A stretch of DNA of 64,000 nt from Bacteroidota bacterium (lineage in GTDB: Bacteria; Bacteroidota; Bacteroidia; 2-12-FULL-35-15), in NCBI GenBank assembly GCA_947469885.1, contig CANIQT010000009.1, forward strand, positions 62,001 to 126,000. The letters run 5' to 3'. Below the pieces are notes generated by a model that did no database searches, was not told where the DNA came from, and saw only the letters and a program-made list of their open reading frames with translations. The position numbers were made by a program, and so were the translations under genes. This document shows positions 50,191 to 59,226 of this stretch, piece by piece (the stretch's first letter is position 1; every line of letters begins with the position of its first letter).

Positions 50191-51558
50191 CTAAATCACA
50201 ATTACTTTCGATTTATTTCCTTTCATCCATCCTTTCACCAAATCATCAGCATCGGGATAATAGCTGGTGCGCTTTACAAGGGTTTTAAATTCTTCGGGAG
50301 AATTGATTTGTTCGGTGGTATCGATGTACCCGTATCCGGCATAGTGGCCTTTCTCAATAAGAATGACAGATTGCTGTGTTTGTGATTTTCCTTTGTCGAT
50401 AATTACAAAGTTGGGGTGAGTAAAAATGTATTCATCCAAAATTGCTTTCGCACGTTTGTTATAGATTTCGATTTCTTCCTGCTCTGCACAAATACCATTG
50501 CACTTTTTCAGTTGATGATTAAAACAAACTGAGGTGTCATCAGTTAATCCGCAATAGCGCAAACAAAGGGTATGTTTATCAATCCATGCTTCCAGTTTTT
50601 CTCTTGCCGAAAAATACCCTGTGAATGACATGAGTGCATTTTCTGCATTTTCGTATTCGGTTAATTTAAAATTGATAATTCCTTTATCGTCTTTGAACCA
50701 ATCAATACTGTGTGTAAATGAATCTGCTTTTTTTCGCTTGTTGAATTTTGGTTTGTGCTTTTTTATTTCTTCATTTTCAAGAAGCAATGCTATCAGTTCA
50801 CTGCCGGTTGGAACAAAATCAACATTGTATAATTCGTTGAGCATTTTTCTGCCTTTTTGTTCTTTGGAATTAAAATGGCTCATGGCGCGGTTATAGGCAT
50901 TAGTGCTTTTGCCGATGTAAATAATGTTCTGGTCCTGGTCAAGGAAGTAATACACACCACATTCCTCCGGAAGTTTATTGAGAATATATTTTTTAATATT
51001 ATCAATCCGCCTTACCATTAACTCATCCACGCCTTTGTTTTTATATATAGGGTGTGCGCTTTTTACCTGCATTAGTATATCAAACAGCTTTGCTGTAGCC
51101 ACTGCATCGCCTTCTGCCCGATGCCTTGCTTCGTTATCTATACCTAACGATTCGCAAAGGTTTCCTAAGCTGTATGATTTTTTTCCGGGGATTAGTTTCC
51201 TGCTTAACCGAACGGTGCACAGTGTATCCCGTTTATATTTTGCACCGAGGGAATTAAATTCTTCTTTTATAAAACCATAATCAAAACCAACATTGTGGGC
51301 TACAAATATTTTTCCTTCGGTCATGTCCCAAATTTTTTTTGCTACCTGTGCAAATGTGGGAGCGCCTTCTACCATTTCATTCGTGATGCCTGAAATGCGA
51401 ACGAATGTGGGGCTTATATAACATTGGGGATTGATAAGTGTAGAGAATTTTTCTGTAACAGATAATCCATCGTGAATTAAAATACAGATTTCAATTACGT
51501 GTCCTCTGCGGTATTCGAACTTACCTCCGCAGGTTTCTATGTCAATGATTGCAAACAT
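50191..51558 (-). CDS. DEDDh exonuclease fused to a GIY-YIG nuclease
   Basis: The 455 residues begin with a DnaQ-like exonuclease domain (AIIDIETCGGKF with Asp6 and Glu8; VAHNVGFDYGF with Asp93; RHRAEGDAVA with His146 and Asp151), so all DEDDh residues are present. From about residue 198 a GIY-YIG domain follows (GVYYFLDQDQNIIYIGKST, motif at 201-216), like that of UvrC/Cho. The C-terminal region includes a Cys/His segment (LCLRYCGLTDDTSVCFNH). The combination is a known Bacteroidota protein, probably for DNA repair or processing of branched or damaged DNA. It is single on the minus strand, with a 100-nt gap to the LexA-like gene. Confidence 0.92.
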   Translation of the reverse strand: MFAIIDIETCGGKFEYRRGHVIEICILIHDGLSVTEKFSTLINPQCYISPTFVRISGITNEMVEGAPTFAQVAKKIWDMTEGKIFVAHNVGFDYGFIKEEFNSLGAKYKRDTLCTVRLSRKLIPGKKSYSLGNLCESLGIDNEARHRAEGDAVATAKLFDILMQVKSAHPIYKNKGVDELMVRRIDNIKKYILNKLPEECGVYYFLDQDQNIIYIGKSTNAYNRAMSHFNSKEQKGRKMLNELYNVDFVPTGSELIALLLENEEIKKHKPKFNKRKKADSFTHSIDWFKDDKGIINFKLTEYENAENALMSFTGYFSAREKLEAWIDKHTLCLRYCGLTDDTSVCFNHQLKKCNGICAEQEEIEIYNKRAKAILDEYIFTHPNFVIIDKGKSQTQQSVILIEKGHYAGYGYIDTTEQINSPEEFKTLVKRTSYYPDADDLVKGWMKGNKSKVIVI

Positions 51559-51658
51559 TAATGTTGTATAAATTCTAAATCCTAATTTCTAAATAAATGG
51601 AACGCTGATGACGCAGATTGTTATGATAAAAAATGATTTTTGCAGTTGATAACTGATT

Positions 51659-52417
51659 TTATTTTCCCATTTCTACTCGTTGCGTTTGCAGAAAACGAAT
51701 GACACTTTCCATATTCAAATCTTCTGTTTTGTATTCACCGATATTAAGGCTGCATACAAAACTCCATACTTCCAGGATGTTTCGGCCCTGCACAGCATAA
51801 GGTGAATAGGTTTTGTTATCAGAACAAAACAAAAAGGTATCGGCTGATTTTTTCTTTTCATTATATAAGCGTTTGTAAACTACTCCGTCATCTTTGGTAA
51901 GTATAATGTAGGTTTGGCCGTCTTTGATTTCGTTGAGTGATTCGACATATTTACCTACTACTATGGTTCCGCTTTTTAAGGGTGGCATGGAATCGCCTTT
52001 GATGGTGAAGGCGCGGTGCTTGCCTACTATTTTGAAAGGGAGATTCATGATGGGTAAATCTTCTATATAATCAGGGTCGGCATAGCCGGTGAGGTAACCT
52101 GCCATCGCTTTTACAGGGACGACTTCTATCACATCATTGCCATCGGCATCCACCTGTATGGGAAACAGAATACGGTTTTTTCCTAACTTCATTAGTGCTG
52201 AAGGGGGCGTTTTCGAAAGGTCTCCGCGCACCATTGCATCCATGGAAACATTGAAGTAGTCGGCAATGGTAACGAGTAAATCGTAAGGAGGTTCGGCCCT
52301 TCCTTCTTCGTAGGAACCTAAACGTGAACGGTTAATTTTTAATTCCTCGGCTAATGTTGCCTGTGAAATGTTTTTTAAGTCCCTCAGGACCCTAATGTTT
52401 GTTGCTATTTTCGACAT
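51659..52417 (-). CDS. LexA-like XRE-S24 autoproteolytic repressor
   Basis: The start is placed at MSKIATNIRV (ATG 52415-52417), because the longer frame begins inside the -7 box. The protein is 252 residues long. A helix-turn-helix of XRE type is at residues 5-60 (ISQATLAEELKINRSRLGSY). The S24 domain has the Ala-Gly cleavage pair in KAMAGYL (106-107), Ser143 in IKGDSMPPL and Lys182 in GVVYKRL, so self-cleavage of LexA/CI type is likely. It is divergent from dinB by about 200 nt and probably controls both. SOS-type control is inferred from the family. Confidence 0.92.
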   Translation of the reverse strand: MSKIATNIRVLRDLKNISQATLAEELKINRSRLGSYEEGRAEPPYDLLVTIADYFNVSMDAMVRGDLSKTPPSALMKLGKNRILFPIQVDADGNDVIEVVPVKAMAGYLTGYADPDYIEDLPIMNLPFKIVGKHRAFTIKGDSMPPLKSGTIVVGKYVESLNEIKDGQTYIILTKDDGVVYKRLYNEKKKSADTFLFCSDNKTYSPYAVQGRNILEVWSFVCSLNIGEYKTEDLNMESVIRFLQTQRVEMGK

Positions 52418-52434
52418 TGCTAAATAATTTGGCA

Positions 52435-52442
52435 CAAATATA
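52435..52442 (-). promoter_or_regulatory. -7 promoter box of the LexA-like gene
   Basis: The minus strand reads TATATTTG, matching TAnnTTTG, 17 nt before the chosen ATG. Confidence 0.55.
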
Positions 52443-52455
52443 CTAAGAATATGAG

Positions 52456-52488
52456 TAACTTTGCAGTGGGGAACAACTATTTTTTGTT
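52456..52488 (+). promoter_or_regulatory. dinB-side promoter box and candidate operator
   Basis: TAACTTTG (52456-52463) matches TAnnTTTG. Just behind it an inverted repeat AACAA-N7-TTGTT spans 52472-52488, placed where a repressor would block the start of transcription. The operator is only a candidate, because short AT-rich dyads arise by chance. Confidence 0.4.
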
Positions 52489-52616
52489 TTACCTACCACA
52501 GAATAACAACGCTATCTATATCAGGGGTCTGTTTTCAATAAAGAATAAACACAGCCATGGTTATTAAATAATTGGAACTCCCCGGTATATGATGGTTTTT
52601 TAAAATGATATGAGTA

Positions 52617-53795
52617 ATGAGTGAGCGTTCGGTAATGCATATTGATTTGGATACTTTTTTTGTATCGGTGGAGCGATTGAAGAATTCGAAGCTGATAGGG
52701 ATGCCTGTGTTGGTTGGTGGTACGAGCGACAGGAGTGTTGTTGCTTCGTGCAGTTATGAGGCACGGAGGTTTGGGGTTCATTCGGGGATGGCGATGCGGA
52801 CGGCACGGCAGCTGTGCCCAGAAGCTATACTGGTGAGGGGAGATTCGGAGGAATATAGTAAGTATTCGAAAGAGGTTACGGAGATTATTCATGAACGGGT
52901 GCCGCTGTATGAAAAGACTTCGATTGATGAGTTTTATATTGACCTGACGGGGATGGATACTTTTTGGGGTTCGTATAAACTGGCGAGTGAGGTGAGGCAG
53001 CAGATAATGAAGGAAACTCATTTGCCGATTTCGTTTGCTTTGAGCACTAATAAAACGGTGGCAAAGGTGGGTACGGGGGAAGCGAAACCGAACGGACAGA
53101 AGGAGATTCCGACTGGAACTGAAAGGGGATTTTTGGCTCCTTTGAGTATAAAGAAGATACCGATGGTTGGGGATAAAACGTATATGCTGCTGAGGGATAT
53201 GGGTGTGGAGAAGATTCATACTTTGCAGGAGATGCCTGTGGAGTTGATGGAACAGGTGCTTGGAATAAACGGGAGGGTGATATGGAGGAAAGCAAACGGG
53301 ATTGATAACAGCCCTGTGGAGCAATACAGTGAGCGGAAGAGTATAAGTACAGAACGGACTTTTGATAAGGACACCATTGATGTGAAGGCTTTGAAGTTTT
53401 TGCTGGTGAGTATGACGGAGAAACTTGCTTTTCAGCTGAGGAGTGAAGGGAAGCTAACGAGTTGTGTGATGGTGAAGATACGGTATTCGGATTTTAATAC
53501 TTATACGGTGCAGGCTCGTTTGGGATATACGAGTTTGGACCATGTGATTATAGAGAAGGTGAAGGAGTTATTTGATAAACTTTACCAGAAGCGGATGTTG
53601 ATACGGCTGATTGGGATTAGGTTTAGCGGATTGGTGCAGGGGAATTACCAATACAATTTGTTTGAGGATAATGCGGAGCAGTTGCAGCTTTACGGGGCAA
53701 TGGATAAAATGCGGCTTAGGTATGGGGAGGATGCTGTGAAGAGGGCTTCGGGACTGGAGATAAAGTTGAGAAATTTTAATCCTTTTAAGGGGTAA
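52617..53795 (+). CDS. dinB: DNA polymerase IV (Y-family translesion polymerase)
   Basis: The 392 residues carry the Y-family features: MHIDLDTFFVSVERLKNS at the start (Asp of the metal site), the palm acidic pair in TSIDEFYIDLTGMD, and the helix-hairpin-helix region GDKTYMLLRDMGVEKIHTL. The little-finger domain contains YTVQARLGYTSLD. It copies damaged DNA with low fidelity. The pairing with an S24 repressor gene is a Bacteroidota SOS cassette, usually followed by a dnaE homologue, and the remains of one are found right after this gene. Composition is G-rich and higher in GC than the neighbours, and long antisense frames are open, which may indicate transfer. Confidence 0.95.
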   Translation: MSERSVMHIDLDTFFVSVERLKNSKLIGMPVLVGGTSDRSVVASCSYEARRFGVHSGMAMRTARQLCPEAILVRGDSEEYSKYSKEVTEIIHERVPLYEKTSIDEFYIDLTGMDTFWGSYKLASEVRQQIMKETHLPISFALSTNKTVAKVGTGEAKPNGQKEIPTGTERGFLAPLSIKKIPMVGDKTYMLLRDMGVEKIHTLQEMPVELMEQVLGINGRVIWRKANGIDNSPVEQYSERKSISTERTFDKDTIDVKALKFLLVSMTEKLAFQLRSEGKLTSCVMVKIRYSDFNTYTVQARLGYTSLDHVIIEKVKELFDKLYQKRMLIRLIGIRFSGLVQGNYQYNLFEDNAEQLQLYGAMDKMRLRYGEDAVKRASGLEIKLRNFNPFKG

Positions 53796-53800
53796 GTAAA

Positions 53801-53825
53801 ATTGGGAATTGGGAATTAGGAATTG
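53801..53825. repeat. ATTGGGA heptamer repeat after dinB
   Basis: ATTGGGA, ATTGGGA, ATTAGGA, ATTG in tandem, directly in front of the first dnaE remnant. Confidence 0.75.
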
Positions 53826-53987
53826 ATGTTGCTCAACTGTCATACATACTATAGCTTTTGCTACGCTACATTTACTGTTGAGGAATTGGTGTCTGAAGTA
53901 AAACAAAAAGGCTATTCTTCATTTGTGCTTAATAATATTAAAAATGCTTCTGCCTGCATAGATATGGTTCGTTTGGTAAACGCATGA
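53826..53987 (+). pseudogene. Truncated N-terminus of a DnaE-type polymerase III alpha
   Basis: The frame ATG...TGA gives 53 residues: MLLNCHTYYSFCYATFTVEE, then LVSEVKQKGYSSFVLNNIKN and ASACIDMVRLVNA. It has the order of the DnaE PHP-domain start (LNCHSYYS-RYGT---EEL-----KG---ALTDINN-S---FVRL), as I recall the family. The frame then ends, so only the first ~5 percent of a ~1000-residue protein is left. It follows dinB, where the Bacteroidota cassette normally has an intact dnaE. Confidence 0.7.
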
Positions 53988-54133
53988 AATACTTAACTGC
54001 TTTAAACGGCTAATTTAAAAAGTTAGGAGGTGGACAAATGGTGCGAGGTTGATGACAAGTTGCCCCCGACAGCCGTGTTCAGAAGAATTAGGATTAAGGA
54101 TTAATGAATTAGGGGGTTAGAGATTGTTAAAAA

Positions 54134-54211
54134 ATGTATTTGCGTTGTCATAGTTATTATAACTTTTGTTACGGGACATAGGTGGCGGGGGAATTAGGAA
54201 CTTGGTGATTG
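54134..54211 (+). pseudogene. Second decayed copy of the same DnaE N-terminus
   Basis: Reading from ATG 54134 gives MYLRCHSYYNFCYGT, then TAG, then VAGELGTW and a stop. The 66 nt align codon by codon, without gaps, with those at 53826 (for example CAT, TAT/TAC, TTT and GAA codons shared), so both pieces are degraded copies of one start region. Stop codons and replaced residues show it is not functional. Confidence 0.6.
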
Positions 54212-54341
54212 GTTCATTTACCATTGATTTAGGATATAATTATTGAACTAATAAGTGATGATAACCGCAATTCCCAAAATTTGCCAACGGAACACGCTAT
54301 TTAGTTTATTTATGTAATTTCGCATCACTTGTAAAAAAATA

Positions 54342-55313
54342 ATGAGCAAAATAAAATACAGGTTTAATACCAAAAGTTTAACATACGAAAAGGATATAGC
54401 GAGCATCGGTAGGCGGGTGTGGCAAGTACTATCGTATTTGGCTACGGGTTTGTTTTTTGCTACCATCACCATTATGCTTGCTTATAAGTACCTCGATTCG
54501 CCAAAAGAAAAACAATTGCAGCGCGAGATAAGTGAGCTAACGTTGCAATACGAATTGCTGAATAGCAGAATGGGGGAGGTTTCGGAGGTGCTGAAAGACA
54601 TTCAAGAGCGCGATAATAATGTGTATCGCACTATTTTTGAAGCCGAAGCAATTCCTGAAAGTATACGAAAAGCTGGGTTTGGCGGGGTGGAGCGATACAA
54701 AGAACTGCAAGGGTATAACAATACCGACCTGATGATTGAGAGTACACAACGGCTGGACAGGATTAGCAAGCAGTTGTATATTCAATCCAAATCGTTTGAC
54801 GAAGTGGCGAAACTGGTGAAGAACAAAGAGCAGTTGCTGGCTTCTATCCCTGCCATTCAGCCGATTGCGAACAAAGATTTGAAACACGTGCCTTCGGGAT
54901 ATGGTTGGCGCACCGACCCAATTTATAAGACACCTGAATTTCACCCGGGATTAGACTTTACTGCCAATACTGGTACCGAAATATATGCCACAGGCGATGG
55001 GGTAGTGGTGACTGCTGATGCAGTGATGCAAGGCTATGGCAACCATGTGGTGATCAATCATGGGTTTGGTTATCAAACCTTGTATGGACACATGAGCAAG
55101 GTGGCGGTCCGTCCAGGACAAAAAGTAAAACGAGGCGAGTTAATTGGTTTTGTGGGCAGTACAGGGCGGTCAACAGGACCACACGTACATTATGAAGTAA
55201 TTAGAAATGGAGAAAAAATAAATCCGATTAACTTTTTCTTCAACGACCTTTCGCCTGCTGCTTATCAGCAGTTGATAAGCCTATCATCTCAACCTTCACA
55301 ATCGTTCGATTAA
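54342..55313 (+). CDS. M23 peptidoglycan metallopeptidase with membrane anchor and coiled coil
   Basis: The 323 residues have a transmembrane segment (29-48), a coiled coil (about 52-92 and 128-165) and a C-terminal LytM/M23 domain. Zinc ligands are complete: His201 and Asp205 in FHPGLDF, His281 and His283 in GPHVHYEV, and YGHMSK supplies the active-site His. Such proteins cut peptide cross-links in the periplasm or activate other hydrolases. The domain GYGWRTDPIYKTPEFHPG is characteristic. It is followed after 21 nt by an amino-acid permease gene on the same strand. Confidence 0.94.
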   Translation: MSKIKYRFNTKSLTYEKDIASIGRRVWQVLSYLATGLFFATITIMLAYKYLDSPKEKQLQREISELTLQYELLNSRMGEVSEVLKDIQERDNNVYRTIFEAEAIPESIRKAGFGGVERYKELQGYNNTDLMIESTQRLDRISKQLYIQSKSFDEVAKLVKNKEQLLASIPAIQPIANKDLKHVPSGYGWRTDPIYKTPEFHPGLDFTANTGTEIYATGDGVVVTADAVMQGYGNHVVINHGFGYQTLYGHMSKVAVRPGQKVKRGELIGFVGSTGRSTGPHVHYEVIRNGEKINPINFFFNDLSPAAYQQLISLSSQPSQSFD

Positions 55314-55334
55314 TGAAGGGCAATACATTTGTTT

Positions 55335-56627
55335 ATGAATAAAAAAGCGATTGGCTTTTATACAGCTACTTCTATTGTTATTGCCAATATGGTGGGCACG
55401 GGAGTGTTTACCAGTCTGGGTTATCAGGTGCTTGATATAAAAAACGGAAGCAGTATTTTATTGCTTTGGATAATAGGTGGAGTGGTTTCATTGTTAGGCG
55501 CATTGTGTTATGCAGAGATTGGAACCACTTTTCCCCGCTCAGGTGGGGAGTATAATTACCTTTCAAAAATATATCATCCTGCTGTTGGTTTTATGTCGGG
55601 GTTCGTTTCTGCAACTGTTGCATTTGCAGCTCCTGTAGCTGCTGCTGCATTGGCTTTGGGAACTTATTTTAATAACGTTTTTGCTGTTGACCCAAAGATT
55701 ACTGCAAGTATTGTGGTGGTGCTGTTGTCCTTGCTTCATGCGTTAACATTGAATTGGGGAAGTAAGATTCAAACCATATTTACTGCAATAAAAGTAGTAT
55801 TGATTGTTCTTTTTATTGGATTTGGTTTGTGTTCGGGTCATACCGGAGATGTTAGTTTTGCAATGAATTCAAACACTCTTGGCGACCTTACCACAGCAGG
55901 ATTCGCGATTGCTTTGTTTTTTGTTTCCTATTCTTATTCGGGCTGGAATGCAGCTTCGTATATAGCTGGCGAAATAGAAAACCCACAGAAAAACTTACCT
56001 AAATCTTTGCTTTACGGAACAGCGATAGTAACTGTGCTTTATGTGTTGTTGAATTATGTGTTCCTATACTCTGCTCCAATTGGTGAGTTGGCAGGCAAAG
56101 CAGATGTGGGATTTGTGTCTGCTAATTTTATTTTTGGTGCAACAGGAGGAAAAATAATTTCTATCATTATTTCTATTCTACTTGTTTCGTCAGTAAGCTC
56201 AATGGTGTTGGCAGGACCAAGAGTGAGCCAAACGATGGGAGTGGATATGAAGTTTCTTTCGTTTTTAGGCAAAACAACAAATAACAATACTCCTTTGAAT
56301 GCTACCTTTTTTCAATGTATCATTTCCTTGTTCTTCATATTTACTGCTACTTTTAGCCAGGTGATAACATACATTGGTTTTACTTTGATGCTCTTTACAT
56401 TCCTTACGGTGTTTGGTTTGTTCGTGATAAGGATGAAAAAGATGAGCATTCCCGGAGCTTTCAAAACACCGTTTTATCCCATTACCCCAATCTTATTCCT
56501 CGTGTTTAATACTTGGTTGCTTTATTTTGGATTTACACAAAAACCTTACGAATCGCTGATAGGAGTGGGAACTGTATTATTAGGTTTGGCAGTTTACTTT
56601 ATTGGAAGAAAAAAATCTGATGAATAA
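55335..56627 (+). CDS. APC-family amino-acid permease
   Basis: The start is set at MNKKAIGFY (ATG 55335), two codons after the frame opening. The 430 residues hold about twelve membrane segments and APC motifs: VGTGVFTSLGYQVLDI, LCYAEIGTTFPRSGGEYNYL, FVSYSYSGWNAASYIAGEIE and LVSSVSSMVLAGPRVSQTMG. It is probably an amino-acid/H+ symporter or exchanger of the inner membrane; the substrate cannot be told. It may be co-transcribed with the M23 gene upstream (21-nt gap). Confidence 0.93.
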   Translation: MNKKAIGFYTATSIVIANMVGTGVFTSLGYQVLDIKNGSSILLLWIIGGVVSLLGALCYAEIGTTFPRSGGEYNYLSKIYHPAVGFMSGFVSATVAFAAPVAAAALALGTYFNNVFAVDPKITASIVVVLLSLLHALTLNWGSKIQTIFTAIKVVLIVLFIGFGLCSGHTGDVSFAMNSNTLGDLTTAGFAIALFFVSYSYSGWNAASYIAGEIENPQKNLPKSLLYGTAIVTVLYVLLNYVFLYSAPIGELAGKADVGFVSANFIFGATGGKIISIIISILLVSSVSSMVLAGPRVSQTMGVDMKFLSFLGKTTNNNTPLNATFFQCIISLFFIFTATFSQVITYIGFTLMLFTFLTVFGLFVIRMKKMSIPGAFKTPFYPITPILFLVFNTWLLYFGFTQKPYESLIGVGTVLLGLAVYFIGRKKSDE

Positions 56628-56637
56628 GTATAAAATC

Positions 56638-56645
56638 TATATTTG
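56638..56645 (+). promoter_or_regulatory. -7 promoter box of the lipoprotein-hydrolase pair
   Basis: TATATTTG matches TAnnTTTG, 53 nt before the lipoprotein ATG. Confidence 0.5.
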
Positions 56646-56698
56646 CGACTTATTTTTAAAAAAGTATAACACTAATTAATATTTATATAAACTACAAA

Positions 56699-57919
56699 AT
56701 GAAAATCAAAAGTACATTACTTGCTTTATTATTAGGAACTTCTTTTATGATAATTACCGCTTCGTGCGGAAATGCAACTGAGAAAAAGGAACCTGTAGTG
56801 GTGGAGAAAAAAGACACCGTTAAAGCACCGCCAATTGACTCTTCGGCGATTGAAGTAAAATCATCACTTCCTGTTCATCCTGTATTAAATGATGAAGCAA
56901 AATATATTGCAGGAATGAATATTACTTCTTCCAAATCTATTGATTCGTCACTTACCAATAATAAAAACTGGAAAGAATATGCTGCTGAATTTGATAAAAG
57001 CTGGATGAAACTGGACACTTCTAAAATTCAAAAAATGAAAGACTGGAGAGGTGTGGAATTAAAAGAAGCAAATACGAAAACTATTTTCTATCCTTTTTCT
57101 GGTGCTGATTTCTTTAATGTTTATACACTTTTCCCTAAAGCAGATAGTTATATTATGGTTGGTTTGGAACCTGTAGGAACACTACCTCACTTCCACAAAG
57201 GAATGCCTAAGGATTCTATTTCATCTTATTTGCAAAAAGTTCATAAATCATTGTTTGAGATATTTAATTTTAGTTTTTTCAAAACACATAATATGTCAAT
57301 TGATTTCAATTACAAAGATTTGAATGGTACTATTCATTTAATTGTATTGTTTATTGAACGCACAGGAAACTCAATTGTTGATGTAAAACCAGCAGGCGTT
57401 GATAAGGAAGGAAAGATATTTAATTACAGTACTTTCAGAGAACAAGCTAATTCGGGAGATGTAAATCGTGGAACCGAAATTGATTTTATCAATGCAGATC
57501 ATGTTTTGAAAAAAGCATATTATTTCTCAGTAAATTTAGATAATCCACATTTGGAAAAGAATACTAATTTTACTAAAATGATTGCAAATAATAAAGGCAC
57601 TATTACTACGTATGTTAAATCTGCATCTTACTTAATGCACAAAGATTATTTTTCGAATGTAAGAGATTTAATTATTGCTAATAGTTCATATATATTACAA
57701 GATGATTCTGGTATTCCTTACAAATATTTTAAACCTGAAACTTGGAACATAGGATTATATGGCACATACACCGGCTCTATTCCTTTGTTTTCTGGTGTAT
57801 TTCAAAATGATTTGGATGCAGCTTACAAAGCTAAAACAGGAGTGAAACCACTTAAATTCGGAATTGGTTATAAGTATATTGTTGGCGAATCGAACCTGTT
57901 GTACTTTAAGAAAAAATAA
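56699..57919 (+). CDS. Lipoprotein of unknown function
   Basis: The 406 residues start with a lipoprotein signal; the lipobox ends at ITASC (Cys24). The next 60 residues are Lys/Glu/Val-rich (ATEKKEPVVVEKKDTVKAPP), a linker typical of surface lipoproteins. The main domain (80-406) contains RGVELKEANTKTIFYPFSGAD, YLQKVHKSLFEIFNFSFFKT and VDVKPAGVDKEGKIFNYSTF, and its family is not recognised. It is 2 nt from the serine hydrolase downstream, so they act together or are regulated together. Length and quality suggest a real gene. Confidence 0.85.
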   Translation: MKIKSTLLALLLGTSFMIITASCGNATEKKEPVVVEKKDTVKAPPIDSSAIEVKSSLPVHPVLNDEAKYIAGMNITSSKSIDSSLTNNKNWKEYAAEFDKSWMKLDTSKIQKMKDWRGVELKEANTKTIFYPFSGADFFNVYTLFPKADSYIMVGLEPVGTLPHFHKGMPKDSISSYLQKVHKSLFEIFNFSFFKTHNMSIDFNYKDLNGTIHLIVLFIERTGNSIVDVKPAGVDKEGKIFNYSTFREQANSGDVNRGTEIDFINADHVLKKAYYFSVNLDNPHLEKNTNFTKMIANNKGTITTYVKSASYLMHKDYFSNVRDLIIANSSYILQDDSGIPYKYFKPETWNIGLYGTYTGSIPLFSGVFQNDLDAAYKAKTGVKPLKFGIGYKYIVGESNLLYFKKK

Positions 57920-57921
57920 TT

Positions 57922-59217
57922 TTGAAAACTACTTGCTATATAACTTCCCTAATATTTATAGCAAGTAGTTTTTTTTTCTCTTTTCCATCTTCTGTTTTTT
58001 GTCAGCAGGTAAAGCAACTTGAAACCAAAAACCCGGATGCTGATTTTATTGAAAGTCTTTTAAAAAGCCACCCAAAAGAGTTTCAGAATATACTTTCCAA
58101 TTCAAAGAAGTATGAAGTTCAAATTATCTACACGCAAATAAACAGGGATAAAAACAATGTTCCTTCCTTTAAACAATACACTTATCATCTTGACCCAACA
58201 AATTATTTTTATCCTGCAAGTCTTGTGAAACTGCCTTGTTCGGCAATGGCACTTGAAAAATTAAATCACTTAAATATTCCTGCACTTGATAAGCACACCT
58301 GTATGCAAACCGATAGTGCTTATATGTGTCAGCGAAAAATAACTAAAGATACAACGGCTTTAAATAAAGTTCCTACTGTTGCAAATTATATTAAAAGAAT
58401 GCTGCTTGTTAGTGATAATGATGCTTACAGTCGTATCTATGAATTCCTCGGACAACAATACATCAATGAAGAATTAAATAAAAAAGGGTATCCCAATATT
58501 AGAATCACTCATCGATTTGATGCAGATTGTGATACGAAGCAGAATAAATGTACAAATCAAATTACATTTTTAGATGCAGGTGGAAAAAGTGTGTATAACC
58601 AACCAATGGTAATAAACACAAACGAATTGAAAAATCCGATTGGGGTAGTTAAAAAAGGAAAGGGTTATATCGATGGCAAAGGAAGACTGGTTCGAGAACC
58701 TAAAGATTATACTTTTATGAACTATATGAGTTTGCAAGATATTAATGATATTTTGAAATCTATTCTGTTTCCCGGAAGTATTGAAAAGGAAAAACGATTT
58801 GATTTAACAAAAGAAGATTATACTTTTTTATATAAATATATGTCTATGTATCCTCGGGAATCGGATTACCCTGGATACAATATAAAAGAATTTGAGGACA
58901 GCTATAAAAAGTATTTTATGTATGCCAACTTTCATAAAAAGATTGAGACTGATTCTGTTCGTATTTTTAATGTTGTTGGACAATCGTATGGAAATCTTGC
59001 CGATTGTGCATATATTGTAAACCTTGACAGGAAAATTGAGTTTATGCTTTCGGCAGTTATCTATGTGAATGAAGATGGAATATTAAATGATGGAAAATAT
59101 GAATATAAAACAATTGGCTTCCCGTTTTTAGATGCTTTAGGAAAAGTATTTTATGATTACGAATTAAAAAGAAAAAAGAATTATTTACCAAATTTGAGTA
59201 ATTTTAAACTCAGATAA
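57922..59217 (+). CDS. Beta-lactamase-fold serine hydrolase (class A-like)
   Basis: The start is TTG, since only this gives the signal peptide (TTCYITSLIFIASSFFFSF, cleavage near VFCQQ). Of 431 residues, the nucleophile motif is SLVK in FYPASLVKLPCSA and the SDN loop is present (LLVSDNDAYSRIYEF), both hallmarks of class A beta-lactamases. An obvious KTG was not found; a KGYIDGKG segment lies later. It is probably a periplasmic hydrolase with the beta-lactamase fold; antibiotic hydrolysis is not shown by the sequence. It follows the lipoprotein gene by 2 nt. Confidence 0.87.
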   Translation: MKTTCYITSLIFIASSFFFSFPSSVFCQQVKQLETKNPDADFIESLLKSHPKEFQNILSNSKKYEVQIIYTQINRDKNNVPSFKQYTYHLDPTNYFYPASLVKLPCSAMALEKLNHLNIPALDKHTCMQTDSAYMCQRKITKDTTALNKVPTVANYIKRMLLVSDNDAYSRIYEFLGQQYINEELNKKGYPNIRITHRFDADCDTKQNKCTNQITFLDAGGKSVYNQPMVINTNELKNPIGVVKKGKGYIDGKGRLVREPKDYTFMNYMSLQDINDILKSILFPGSIEKEKRFDLTKEDYTFLYKYMSMYPRESDYPGYNIKEFEDSYKKYFMYANFHKKIETDSVRIFNVVGQSYGNLADCAYIVNLDRKIEFMLSAVIYVNEDGILNDGKYEYKTIGFPFLDALGKVFYDYELKRKKNYLPNLSNFKLR

Positions 59218-59226
59218 ATTTTAGTG

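Larger units (their letters stand above)
53796..54341 (+). other. Region between dinB and the M23 peptidase with decayed dnaE pieces
   Basis: The 546 nt contain a heptamer repeat (53801-53825), a short frame related to the N-terminus of DnaE, and a second similar piece at 54134, separated by about 310 nt. The rest has no recognisable gene. A plus-strand box TAATTTCG near 54315 may start the M23 gene (one mismatch to consensus). Confidence 0.6.

Noticed and set aside
52521-53324. 267-residue frame antisense to dinB
   Set aside because: Codon content (Arg/His/Pro rich) and a perfect Y-family polymerase on the other strand show it is a shadow.
53988-54133. Further dnaE fragments between the two starts
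   Set aside because: Open frames exist (for example EVDKWCEVDDKLPPTAVF) but none could be matched to DnaE by eye.
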